NCBI GenBank assembly: GCA_035651815.1
Contig: DASRFB010000124.1
Span: 1-64,000 of the forward strand
DNA: 64,000 bases
Direction: 5' to 3'
Source: VBDM01 sp035651815
Lineage (GTDB): Bacteria; Pseudomonadota; Gammaproteobacteria; Burkholderiales; SG8-39
The stretch's first letter is position 1. Each line of letters starts with the position of its first letter. Shown here piece by piece: positions 1 to 7,312 of this stretch. Both the position numbers and the translations under genes were made by a program. Below the pieces are notes generated by a model. The model was not told where the DNA came from and made no database searches. It saw nothing but the letters and a program-made list of their open reading frames with translations.

Positions 1-833
1 TCGCCGAAATCGAAGTAGAACATGTACGGCGAGGGATTCACCGCGCGCAGCGCCCGGTAGAGCGAAAGGGGCGACGCCGAATACGGCCGCGACAGACGCT
101 GCGAGAGCACGATCTGCATCGCGTCGCCGTCGTGGATGTAGCGGATCGCGCGCTCGACCGCCGACTTGAAGGCCTCGGCGCCGAAATTCGAGTCGATCGA
201 TTCGTCCGCCCCGCGGACCTCGGGCGGATGCGGAAGCGGCAGCCGCAGCGCGCCGAGCAGCTCGCGCAGCCGCGCCTGCGCGTCGTCCCAGGCGCGCGGC
301 CTGGAAGGATCGGCGAACACCACCAGGTACAGCTTGCCCGTGAGGTTGTCGACGACGGCGAGCTCCTCCGACACGAGCAGAAGCATGTCGGGGCAGCCGA
401 GCGGATCGCGCTTGAGCCAGCCGCCCGAGAGCCGCGGCTCGATCCAGCGCACGGCGTCGTAGCCGAAATAGCCCACCAGCCCGCCGCAGAAGCGCGGCAG
501 GCCGGGCGGCTCGGCGATCTTGTAGCGCGACAGGAACTCGCGCACGAACTGGAGGGGATCGCCGGCCTGCGAGCGCTCGGTCACCGCGTCGCCGTGCATC
601 ACGGTGACGAGGCGACCGACGGCGCGGATGCGGATCGGCGTGGCGAGCCCGATGAAGGAATAGCGGCCGAAACGCTCGCCGCCGACCACCGACTCGAGCA
701 GGTACGTGTTCGAGCGGTTGGCGAGCTTGAGATAGATCGAGAGCGGGGTATCGAGATCGGCGAAGGTCTCGGCGACGACCGGAACGCGGTTGTAGCCCCG
801 AGCGGCGAGCTGCTTGAACTTCTCTTCGGTCAT
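1..833 (-). CDS. trpE: Anthranilate synthase component I (N-terminal part, cut by window edge)
   Basis: Converts chorismate plus glutamine-derived ammonia to anthranilate, the first step of tryptophan synthesis, together with TrpG. About 277 codons are present; the rest of the chorismate-binding domain lies beyond base 1. Seen: the N-terminal LLES...RYSFIG segment (about residues 45-63), which in this family forms the feedback tryptophan site, a GYFGYD stretch, and the start of the catalytic domain (DAMQIVLSQR, then NPSPYMFYFDFG at the edge). The ATG at 833 is preceded by a GGAG Shine-Dalgarno at good spacing. It follows rpe and an FAD oxidase on the same strand but is separated from the oxidase by 195 bases, so it may have its own promoter. 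ADC synthase (PabB) is a less likely alternative given the LLES motif. Confidence 0.93.
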   Translation of the reverse strand, partial: MTEEKFKQLAARGYNRVPVVAETFADLDTPLSIYLKLANRSNTYLLESVVGGERFGRYSFIGLATPIRIRAVGRLVTVMHGDAVTERSQAGDPLQFVREFLSRYKIAEPPGLPRFCGGLVGYFGYDAVRWIEPRLSGGWLKRDPLGCPDMLLLVSEELAVVDNLTGKLYLVVFADPSRPRAWDDAQARLRELLGALRLPLPHPPEVRGADESIDSNFGAEAFKSAVERAIRYIHDGDAMQIVLSQRLSRPYSASPLSLYRALRAVNPSPYMFYFDFG

Positions 834-992
834 CTACGACTCCACGAAAACATTTCCGGGACTTGCGGGGTGCGCGTCGAGGCGACGCGCGAGCGCGATC
901 AGCGGCGCCACCAGCGCCGAGCGCGCGCCTGCAACCCTGTTCCGGTGTTCCCGTAGAGCACGACCGAGTGCCTTGAATTTCCGAGGGAACTC

Positions 993-1022
993 ACTTTACA
1001 ACGGCGCGCCGACCGTTGTCCA
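993..1022 (-). promoter_or_regulatory. Candidate sigma-70 promoter for trpE
   Basis: On the minus strand TGGACA (1017-1022) and TAAAGT (993-998) are separated by 18 bases. This lies about 160 bases upstream of the trpE ATG and overlaps the last codons of the upstream oxidase gene. Five of six -35 and four of six -10 positions match consensus. I saw no convincing leader-peptide ORF or attenuator between it and trpE. The 195-base gap holds nothing else I can name. Confidence 0.3.
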
Positions 1023-1028
1023 GGGCGC

Positions 1029-2429
1029 CTACAGAACCTTCCCGGGATTCATGATGCCGAGCGGGTCGATCGCGCGCTTGACCGCGCGCATGAGGTCGAG
1101 CTCGAGCGGCGTTTTGTAGCGCGCGAGCTCCTCGCGTTTCAGGCGCCCGATGCCGTGCTCGGCGCTGATCGAGCCGCGGAAGCGCGCCACGCTGTCGTGC
1201 ACGACGCGGTTCACCGCCGGCAGGTTGCCCATGAACGCCTCGGCGTTCATGCCCGCCGGCGGCGAAAGGTTGTAGTGCAGGTTGCCGTCGCCGAGATGCC
1301 CGAACACCACGAGCCGCGATCCGGGAAAAGCGCGGGCCAGCTCGGCGCCGGTCGCGGCGATGAACCGCGGGATGCTCGACACCGGCACCGAGACGTCGTG
1401 CTTGATGTTCGGGCCTTCGCGCGCCTGCGCCTCCGAGATGTTCTCGCGCAGCGCCCAGAGCGCGCGCGCCTGCGCCTCGCTCTGCGCCACCACGGCGTCC
1501 AGGGCGCTGCCGCTGTCCATCGCCTCGGCGAGCGCCGCTTCGAGCGCCGCGTCCGCGCCCGCGCCCGAATCGGAGACCTCGAGCAGCGCGTACTGCGGGT
1601 ACGCGGAGCGGAACGGCGTCGACGTGCCCGGGAAATGCGCGAGCACGAGCTCGAGGCACGCGTGCGAGAAGATCTCGAAGGCCGTGAGCCGCTCGCCGCA
1701 TCGCGACTGCGCCGTCCCGAGCATCGCGAGCGCGCGCTCGGCGTCCGGCAGCGCCACCACCGCGGTCGCCTGCGAGCGAGGCAAGGGGAAGAGCTTCACC
1801 ACCGCCGCGGTGATCACGCCGAGCGTGCCTTCGGCGCCGATGAACAGCTGCTTCAGGTCGTAGCCGGTGTTGTCCTTGCGCAGGGCGCGCAGCCCGTCCC
1901 ACACCTCGCCCGAAGGCAGGACGACTTCCAGGCCGAGCACCAGCTCGCGCGCGTTCCCGTAGCGCAGGACGCCCGTGCCGCCGGCGTTGGTCGAGAGGTT
2001 GCCGCCGAGCTCGCAGCTGCCCTGCGCCGCGAGGCTGAGCGGGAAGAGGCGATCCGCGCCGCGCGCGGCGTCGTGCAGCGCCGCCAGCACGCAGCCCGCC
2101 TCGGCGGTCATCGCGTTGTTGGCGGCATCGATGTTCCGGACGCGGTTGAGCCGCGACACGTTGATCACGACCTGCGTCCCGCTTTCGTCGGGCGTCGCCG
2201 CCCCGCACAGGCTCGTGTTCCCCGCCTGCGGCACGACAGCCGCGCGCGCCTCGGCGCACGCGCGCACGACGGCGGCCACTTCCTCGGTCGAAGCGGGCTT
2301 CACGACCGCGAGCGGCCGGCCGGCGTAGCGCCGGCGCCAGTCGGTCGCGTAAGGCGCCCAGTCGGCCGGCGCGGCGAGCACCGCGGCCTCGCCGACCGCG
2401 CGGCGCAGACGCTCGAGCAGCTCGGCCAT
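1029..2429 (-). CDS. FAD-linked 2-hydroxyacid dehydrogenase (GlcD / D-2-hydroxyglutarate dehydrogenase-like)
   Basis: A 466-residue VAO-family flavoprotein expected to oxidise a D-2-hydroxy acid (lactate, glycolate or 2-hydroxyglutarate type) to the 2-keto acid. Seen: an FAD_binding_4 domain (about residues 36-215) with PQAGNTSLCG (67-76) and GGNLSTNAGGTG (142-153), and a C-terminal FAD-oxidase_C domain with GHLGDGNLHYN, whose His378 and His385 match the metal ligands known in D-2-hydroxyglutarate dehydrogenase. EHGIGRLK near the C terminus is also typical. No signal peptide. It starts 4 bases after the rpe stop, so it is almost certainly co-transcribed with rpe. Substrate cannot be read from sequence. 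Many Betaproteobacteria carry the phosphoglycolate phosphatase gene gph at this place, which would make glycolate a reasonable but unproven guess. Confidence 0.85.
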   Translation of the reverse strand: MAELLERLRRAVGEAAVLAAPADWAPYATDWRRRYAGRPLAVVKPASTEEVAAVVRACAEARAAVVPQAGNTSLCGAATPDESGTQVVINVSRLNRVRNIDAANNAMTAEAGCVLAALHDAARGADRLFPLSLAAQGSCELGGNLSTNAGGTGVLRYGNARELVLGLEVVLPSGEVWDGLRALRKDNTGYDLKQLFIGAEGTLGVITAAVVKLFPLPRSQATAVVALPDAERALAMLGTAQSRCGERLTAFEIFSHACLELVLAHFPGTSTPFRSAYPQYALLEVSDSGAGADAALEAALAEAMDSGSALDAVVAQSEAQARALWALRENISEAQAREGPNIKHDVSVPVSSIPRFIAATGAELARAFPGSRLVVFGHLGDGNLHYNLSPPAGMNAEAFMGNLPAVNRVVHDSVARFRGSISAEHGIGRLKREELARYKTPLELDLMRAVKRAIDPLGIMNPGKVL

Positions 2430-2433
2430 CAGC

Positions 2434-3120
2434 TCAAGCCGCGCTCTGCAGCGCCTCGCGCATCTTCGTGATCGTGGCGCGGTAGTCGGTCGATCCGAAG
2501 ATCGCGGAGCCCGCGACGAAGGTATCCGCGCCCGCGCGCGCCACCGCCGCGATGTTGTCGACCTTGATGCCGCCGTCCACTTCGAGCAGGATCGCGCGAC
2601 CGCTCGCCTGCGACGCTTCGTCGATGCGCCGGCGCGCGGCGCGCAGCTTCTCGAGCGCCTGCGGGATGAATTCCTGGCCGCCGAAGCCCGGATTGACCGA
2701 CATGACGAGCACGAGATCGAGCTGGTGCAGCACGTGGTCCAGCACCACGAGCGGCGTCGCGGGATTGAGCACCAGCCCGGCCTTGCATCCCGAGTCGTGG
2801 ATCAGGCCGACCGTGCGGTCGACGTGTTCGCTCGCCTCGGGATGGAAGCTGATGATGTTCGCGCCTGCCTTCGCGAAATCCGACACCAGCCGGTCGACCG
2901 GCTTCACCATGAGATGGACGTCGATGTCGGCCTGCGTCAGCGGACGGATCGCCCGGCACACGAGCGGGCCGACGGTGAGGTTGGGCACGTAATGGTTGTC
3001 CATCACGTCGAAGTGGATCATGTCGGCTCCCGCCGACATGACCGCCTTCACCTCGTCGCCGAGGCGCGCGAAGTCGGCCGACAGGATGCTCGGTGCGATG
3101 CGGAACGCGCGCGCGACCAT
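2434..3120 (-). CDS. rpe: Ribulose-phosphate 3-epimerase
   Basis: Interconverts D-ribulose 5-phosphate and D-xylulose 5-phosphate in the pentose phosphate / Calvin cycle, in the cytoplasm. The 228-residue protein has normal family length and a TIM-barrel layout. Seen: APSILSADF at the N terminus, HFDVMDNHYVPN (36-47) with the metal-binding His36 and Asp38, HLMV, a phosphate-binding VNPGFGGQEF and EVDGGIK with the second catalytic Asp. The ATG at 3120 gives the expected N terminus. First gene of the rpe-oxidase(-trpE) cluster and divergent from apaG, with 86 bases between them. A -10-like TAAAAT sits only 7 bases before the ATG. Confidence 0.97.
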   Translation of the reverse strand: MVARAFRIAPSILSADFARLGDEVKAVMSAGADMIHFDVMDNHYVPNLTVGPLVCRAIRPLTQADIDVHLMVKPVDRLVSDFAKAGANIISFHPEASEHVDRTVGLIHDSGCKAGLVLNPATPLVVLDHVLHQLDLVLVMSVNPGFGGQEFIPQALEKLRAARRRIDEASQASGRAILLEVDGGIKVDNIAAVARAGADTFVAGSAIFGSTDYRATITKMREALQSAA

Positions 3121-3127
3121 GGAACGA

Positions 3128-3133
3128 ATTTTA
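3128..3133 (-). promoter_or_regulatory. Possible -10 box of rpe
   Basis: TAAAAT on the minus strand ends 7 bases before the rpe ATG. If used it would give a nearly leaderless transcript. No good -35 hexamer is visible at 16-18 bases, so this is weak. Confidence 0.25.
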
Positions 3134-3206
3134 CTGGTAATCCGCGGCCGTCGCGTCGCGCGCGTCGCGCCTTGTCAGTCGTGGTGATTTCGTGTGAAAT
3201 CGGGGC

Positions 3207-3587
3207 ATGACCGACAAGAAATACGAGGTCGTCGTCTCGTCTCAGACGCTGTTCATCCCCGAGCAGTCCGACGAGCAGAACAGCCGCTTCGTGTTCGCCT
3301 ACACGATGACCATCCGCAACACCGGGACCGTGAGCGCGCAGCTCATTTCCCGGCATTGGGTGATCACCGACGCGCGCAACCAGGTGCAGGAAGTGCGGGG
3401 GCTCGGCGTGGTCGGCGCGCAGCCCCACCTCAAGCCCGGAGAATCGTTCGAGTACACGAGCGGCACCGCGATCGCCACCCCCGTCGGCACGATGCGCGGC
3501 AGCTACCAGATGCGCGCCGAGGACGGCACGCAGTTCGACGCCGACATCCCCGAGTTCACCCTTTCGGTGCCGCGGGTCCTGCACTGA
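3207..3587 (+). CDS. apaG: ApaG domain protein
   Basis: A 126-residue protein covering the whole DUF525/ApaG fold (fibronectin-III-like beta sandwich) and nothing else, the usual bacterial length. Seen: the family core FAYTMTIRNTG, RHWVITDARN, the VVGAQPHLKPGESFEYTSG region and the glycine-rich TPVGTMRGSYQM segment. In Salmonella loss of apaG (corD) affects Mg2+/Co2+ transport, and in Xanthomonas the protein binds nucleotides, but its reaction is unresolved. Transcribed divergently from rpe, with mltA following on the same strand after a short minus-strand ORF. A corC homologue lies near 10105, also linked genetically to Co2+/Mg2+ resistance in enterics. Confidence 0.93.
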   Translation: MTDKKYEVVVSSQTLFIPEQSDEQNSRFVFAYTMTIRNTGTVSAQLISRHWVITDARNQVQEVRGLGVVGAQPHLKPGESFEYTSGTAIATPVGTMRGSYQMRAEDGTQFDADIPEFTLSVPRVLH

Positions 3588-3604
3588 CGCGCACGCGCGG
3601 GCCG

Positions 3605-3748
3605 TCAGCGTTTCTGCGTGTGCTCCCCGGATCTCGCGCCGGATTCCGGGTCGCGGCGCCGCTTCGGAACGGTCCACCAGACGATGAACAGCAGCAGCGC
3701 GAGCGCGAGGCCCGCTTCGAGTACGATGATCCAAAGTCCGGAGTCCAC
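3605..3748 (-). CDS. 47-residue single-pass membrane micro-protein, opposite mltA
   Basis: Not assigned to a named family. Read from a GTG at 3748 the protein begins MDSGLWIIVLEAGLALALLL: a short acidic N terminus, one strongly hydrophobic segment (about residues 5-27, ending FIVWWTVPKRR), then a basic, polar C-terminal tail. The basic residues just after the helix predict an N-out/C-in orientation. It is divergent from mltA with only 6 bases between the two start codons, and ends 17 bases from the convergent apaG stop. The run of apolar residues bounded by a conserved-looking WWTVPKRR signature is unlike the Arg/Ala/Pro-rich shadow ORFs nearby, which is why I call it. I recall similar short proteins near apaG/mltA in Betaproteobacteria but could not check. 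Confidence 0.55.
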   Translation of the reverse strand: MDSGLWIIVLEAGLALALLLFIVWWTVPKRRRDPESGARSGEHTQKR

Positions 3749-3754
3749 GCCCGC

Positions 3755-4939
3755 ATGATAAGGCCGTCCTGTGCTGCCGTGCTCGTCGCCGCGGGCCTGA
3801 TCGCCGGCTGCGCGAGCGCGCCCGCTCCCGTCGCGAGCGGCCGCTGTCCTTGCGGGCCGGCGACCGCGCCGCCGCCGCGCGTCGACGTCTACCAGGAAGT
3901 CGCGTTCTCGGACATCCCCGGATGGCGCGACGGCGAGCAGGCGGCCGCCTGGAGCGCGCTGCTCGCGTCGTGCCAGGCGCTGCGCTTCCGCGACGCCTGG
4001 CGCGCGGCGTGCCTGGACGCCGCCGCGATGCCCGCGCCGGACGACGCGGCCGCGCGCGCCTTGCTCGAGTCGCGCTTCGTTCCCTGGCGGCTCGCCGCGC
4101 CGGACGGACGCACCGAAGGCCTGGTCACGGGCTACTACGAGCCGCTGCTGCGCGGAAGCCGGGTGCGCCAGCCGCCTTTCGTGCATCCGCTCTACGCGCC
4201 GCCGGACGACCTGCTCACCATCGACCTCTCCTCGGTGAACCCGGACCTGCGCAATCTGCGCCTGCGCGGCCGTCTCCAGGGCCGCAAGGTCGTGCCGTAC
4301 TACTCCCGCGCCGAGATCGAGAGCGGCGCGGCACCCGTCGCCGGCAAGGAGCTGGTCTGGGTCGACGACGCGGTCGAGGCGTTCTTCCTGCAGATCCAGG
4401 GCTCGGGCCGCATCCGGCTCGGCAACGGCGAGACCCTGCGCGTCGGCTACGCCGATCAGAACGGGCACCCGTACCAGTCGATCGGACGCTACCTCGTCGA
4501 CCGCGGCGAGCTGCAGCCGGGGGAGGCGTCGATGCAGGCGATCCGCGCCTGGGCCGAGTCGCACCCGGATCGGCTGCCCGAGCTGCTGAATCAAAATCCG
4601 AGCTACGTGTTCTTCCGCGAGCTGCCGCTCGCTGATCCGTCGGTGGGCCCGATCGGCGCGCTCGGCGTCCCGCTCACGCCGCAGCGCTCGATCGCCGTCG
4701 ATCCGCGCTACGTGCCGCTCGGCGCGCCCGCGTTCCTCGGCACGACCTGGCCCTCGAGCGATCTGCCGCTCAACCGACTGGTGGTTGCGCAGGACACCGG
4801 CGGCGCGATCCGCGGCCCGGTGCGCGCCGATTATTTCTGGGGATTCGGGCCCGAGGCGGGAGCGCTCGCGGGGCGCATGCGCCAGCAGGGCGCGCTCTGG
4901 GTGCTGCTGCCGAAGGGAATGAAGCCGCCCGCGCCCTGA
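3755..4939 (+). CDS. mltA: Membrane-bound lytic murein transglycosylase A
   Basis: Outer-membrane lipoprotein that cleaves the MurNAc-GlcNAc bond of peptidoglycan, forming 1,6-anhydro-muropeptides. The 394-residue reading from the ATG at 3755 starts with a lipoprotein signal peptide ending in the lipobox IAGC (Cys19), so the mature protein would be finished by Lnt (encoded near 10938). Seen: the MltA insert-bearing barrel domain (GLVTGYYEPLLRGS, then VDDAVEAFFLQIQGSGRI) and the C-terminal 3D domain with VVAQDTGGAIRGPVRADYFWG, whose Asp is the catalytic acid in E. coli MltA. Frames upstream of 3755 would run into apaG and were rejected. Convergent with dsbC, 4 bases apart. Confidence 0.95.
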   Translation: MIRPSCAAVLVAAGLIAGCASAPAPVASGRCPCGPATAPPPRVDVYQEVAFSDIPGWRDGEQAAAWSALLASCQALRFRDAWRAACLDAAAMPAPDDAAARALLESRFVPWRLAAPDGRTEGLVTGYYEPLLRGSRVRQPPFVHPLYAPPDDLLTIDLSSVNPDLRNLRLRGRLQGRKVVPYYSRAEIESGAAPVAGKELVWVDDAVEAFFLQIQGSGRIRLGNGETLRVGYADQNGHPYQSIGRYLVDRGELQPGEASMQAIRAWAESHPDRLPELLNQNPSYVFFRELPLADPSVGPIGALGVPLTPQRSIAVDPRYVPLGAPAFLGTTWPSSDLPLNRLVVAQDTGGAIRGPVRADYFWGFGPEAGALAGRMRQQGALWVLLPKGMKPPAP

Positions 4940-4943
4940 GGCG

Positions 4944-5642
4944 CTACTTGGACGCCTGGTCGAGCGCCTGCACCAGCTCGGGGAAGCGCGCGCCGACGAT
5001 GCGCTGGCCGTTCGGCAGGAAGGTCGTCGGCGTGCCGCTCACGCGCAGGCGCTTGCCGAGCGCGAGGTTCTTGTCGAGCGGCGTCGCGCAGGTGTTCGCC
5101 GGCGGCAGCACGCCCTTCAGCATCGTGTCGAGCCAGGCCTGGCTCGGGTTCTTCGAGCACCAGATGTTGCGCGAGATCTCGGCCGAGTCCGGCGCGATCA
5201 CCGGGTAGAGCATCGTGTAGATGGTCACGTCGGTCAGCTTATAGAGATTCTGCTCGAACTGCTTGCAGAAGCCGCAGCGCGGGTCGGCGAAGATCACCAT
5301 GACGCGCCTGCCGTCGCCGCGGACGGTCTTGATCGCGTTGTCGAGCGGCAGGTCCTTGAAGTTCACGGCGAGCAGAGCCTGCTGGCGCTCCTCGGTGAGG
5401 TTGCGCCGCGTGTTCGCGTCGATGATGTTGCCGGTGAAGAGGTAGCTGACCTTGTCGTCGGTGTAGACGATCTCGTCGCCGATCACGACCTCGTAGAGGC
5501 CGGAGTAAGGCGTCTTGGTCACGCTCTCGACCGCGACGCCGTTGAAGCGGGCTTCGATCGCGCGTTTGACCGACGCCTCGTCGGCGCTCGCCGAGAACGC
5601 GGCGAGGGCAAGGGTGATGACGGCGAGCGAGCGGATGATCAT
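4944..5642 (-). CDS. dsbC: Periplasmic thiol:disulfide isomerase DsbC
   Basis: Rearranges wrong disulfides in periplasmic proteins. It normally acts as a homodimer kept reduced by DsbD. 232 residues: signal peptide about 1-20 (cut after SASA), N-terminal dimerisation domain about 21-85, thioredoxin-like domain about 100-230. Seen: active site CGFC (123-126; E. coli has CGYC), a second cysteine pair Cys162/Cys185 as in E. coli DsbC, and the cis-proline loop TPTT (204-207). Its start overlaps the upstream hydroxylase stop by 4 bases (ATGA), indicating translational coupling. LptD, a known DsbC substrate in E. coli, is encoded at 21057. Confidence 0.95.
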   Translation of the reverse strand: MIIRSLAVITLALAAFSASADEASVKRAIEARFNGVAVESVTKTPYSGLYEVVIGDEIVYTDDKVSYLFTGNIIDANTRRNLTEERQQALLAVNFKDLPLDNAIKTVRGDGRRVMVIFADPRCGFCKQFEQNLYKLTDVTIYTMLYPVIAPDSAEISRNIWCSKNPSQAWLDTMLKGVLPPANTCATPLDKNLALGKRLRVSGTPTTFLPNGQRIVGARFPELVQALDQASK

Positions 5643-6826
5643 GGAGCGTCCTTGGAGAAGTCGGCCGCGCCCATGGCGCGACGCGCAAGCAGCGATTTGA
5701 CGACGGGAATCGAGTTGGTCAGGCTCAGTCCGAGGTTTCGTATGCGCGCCGCGGCCGGATGCCTGGCGCCGAACAGCCCATGGAGCCCGTCGGTGACCCA
5801 GCGCATCGCAAGTATATCCTCGGCGCGTTCGCGCTCAAAACGCCGCAGCACCGAAGCGTCGCCCGGATCCCGGTGTCCACGCATTCCACGCAGCAGGCGG
5901 GCGAGCGCGGCGACGTCGGCGAAGCCCAGGTTGACGCCCTGACCGGCGAGCGGATGCACGACGTGCGCGGCGTCGCCCAGAAGCACGACGCGGTCCTGCG
6001 CCGAGCGCGGCGCGTGCAGCCGCTCGAGCGGGAACGAGGCCGGCGGCGTGACGGGCATGAGGGCGCCCAGCGCCCGGGCGCCCGCGGCGGCGACCGCGGC
6101 GCACAGCGCGTCCGGCGAAAGCGCGAGCAGCTCGCGCGCGCGCGTCTCGGCGGTCGACCAGACGATCGACACGATGCGCTCCGCGACCGGCAGCCACGCG
6201 AGCACGCCGTCGTCGCGAAACCACTGGAAGGCGGTGTTCCGGTGCGGCGCCTCGCACGCGAAGTTGGCGACCACGCCGCGCTCGCCGTAAGGGCGTGTCG
6301 AGGCCGTCATGCCCGCCGCGCCCCGAACCCACGAGCGCGCGCCGTCCGCGCCGACGCAAAGGCGCGCGCGCAGCGCCTCGCCCGAGGCGAGGCGCACCAC
6401 GACTTCTTCGGGCGAGCGCTCGAGCGCGACCGCCGCGGCCGGGCACAAGCGCCGGACGCCGGCCGCCCCGTCGAGCCGGCGCCACAGCGCCTGCGCGAGA
6501 CGGGCCGATTCCACGGTCACCGCCAGCTCGGCGACCCCCGCTTCGTACGCGGAAAACTCGAGCTCCGAGACCCCGTCGTCGCCGAACACGCGCATACGGT
6601 GGATCGGCGTCGCGCGCGAAGGCTCGAGCCGCTCCCACGCGCCGGCCGAGCGCAGGAAGCCGACGCTCGCGGGAGAAAGCGCGTAGATGCGCGCGTCCCA
6701 CCCGTCCCCGGGCTCCGGGGGCGGCGACTGCTCGAGCAGTGCGATCTCGAGTCCGGAGCCGGCGAGAGCGGCGGCGAGGCTCGCGCCGACCAGGCCTCCG
6801 CCGACGATGGCGACGTCAACTTGCAT
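5639..6826 (-). CDS. FAD-dependent hydroxylase, UbiH/UbiF/VisC/COQ6 family (copy 1)
   Basis: Flavoprotein monooxygenase expected to hydroxylate the aromatic ring of a ubiquinone precursor. 395 residues: N-terminal Rossmann FAD site VAIVGGGLVGASLA (about 5-18), middle substrate domain, and the second FAD motif GDAAHVVHPLAGQGVNLGF, diagnostic for this family. First gene of a two-gene unit with dsbC (4-base overlap) and divergent from the CAU tRNA. A second family member lies at 26426, and ubiA and ubiD are near 55-58 kb. Betaproteobacteria use different sets of these enzymes (UbiH, UbiF, UbiI, UbiL, UbiM), so I cannot say which ring position this one modifies. Confidence 0.88.
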   Translation of the reverse strand: MQVDVAIVGGGLVGASLAAALAGSGLEIALLEQSPPPEPGDGWDARIYALSPASVGFLRSAGAWERLEPSRATPIHRMRVFGDDGVSELEFSAYEAGVAELAVTVESARLAQALWRRLDGAAGVRRLCPAAAVALERSPEEVVVRLASGEALRARLCVGADGARSWVRGAAGMTASTRPYGERGVVANFACEAPHRNTAFQWFRDDGVLAWLPVAERIVSIVWSTAETRARELLALSPDALCAAVAAAGARALGALMPVTPPASFPLERLHAPRSAQDRVVLLGDAAHVVHPLAGQGVNLGFADVAALARLLRGMRGHRDPGDASVLRRFERERAEDILAMRWVTDGLHGLFGARHPAAARIRNLGLSLTNSIPVVKSLLARRAMGAADFSKDAP

Positions 6827-6840
6827 CCCGGCATTCTAGA

Positions 6841-6869
6841 TTGACAACTATTGGACTACAAAGGATAAT
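6841..6869 (+). promoter_or_regulatory. Strong sigma-70 promoter of the CAU tRNA
   Basis: TTGACA (6841-6846, exact consensus) and GATAAT (6864-6869, five of six) are separated by exactly 17 bases. The predicted start site near 6876 is just ahead of the tRNA 5' end at 6882. No terminator is visible after the tRNA, so the promoter may also feed the small secreted protein and miaB. Confidence 0.8.
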
Positions 6870-6881
6870 TTCCGCTTCGGG

Positions 6882-6958
<77 letters not shown>

Positions 6959-6979
6959 TTCTTTTTCCCTGCGAGGTCC

Positions 6980-7306
6980 ATGGCTCCGAGCCGCGCGCTG
7001 TTGCTGCTGTCGATCGCGCTCGCCGTCGTTCCGGCGGCGGCCCAGCAGCGCATGATCCCGGCCGACGCCAAGCGCGGCTTCGTGAAGCACGAGCGCGAGG
7101 CGCTGGTGTCGATCGACGGCGCCCCGGCGCGGCTCGCGCCCGGGGCCACCATCCGCGACTCGCGCAATCTGATCATCGTCCCGGCCGCGATGCCGCGCGA
7201 AGGCGCGTGGGCGGACTACGTCCTCGATCGCGGTGGCCAAGTCTTTCGCGTCTGGCTGCTGTCCGACGAAGAGCGGACCCGTCCGCGGCCCGCGGCCGCG
7301 CGCTAG
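6980..7306 (+). CDS. Small secreted protein of unknown function upstream of miaB
   Basis: 108 residues, function not recognised. A signal peptide is clear (Met-Ala-Pro-Ser-Arg then a Leu/Ala core, cut after about AAA at residue 21), so it should be periplasmic. The mature part is about 85 residues, basic, without cysteines or repeats. It looks like a compact beta-rich domain (LAPGATIRDSRNLIIVP, then DYVLDRGGQVFRVWLL). It sits 21 bases after the CAU tRNA and 6 bases before the miaB GTG, so co-transcription with both is likely. The regular ORF spacing and the signal peptide argue for a real gene. Confidence 0.75.
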   Translation: MAPSRALLLLSIALAVVPAAAQQRMIPADAKRGFVKHEREALVSIDGAPARLAPGATIRDSRNLIIVPAAMPREGAWADYVLDRGGQVFRVWLLSDEERTRPRPAAAR

Positions 7307-7312
7307 AGATCC

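Noticed and set aside
834..1028. Possible remnant of gph or a short gene between the FAD oxidase and trpE
   Set aside because: One minus-strand frame stays open for about 53 codons but has no start codon and no resemblance to HAD phosphatases.
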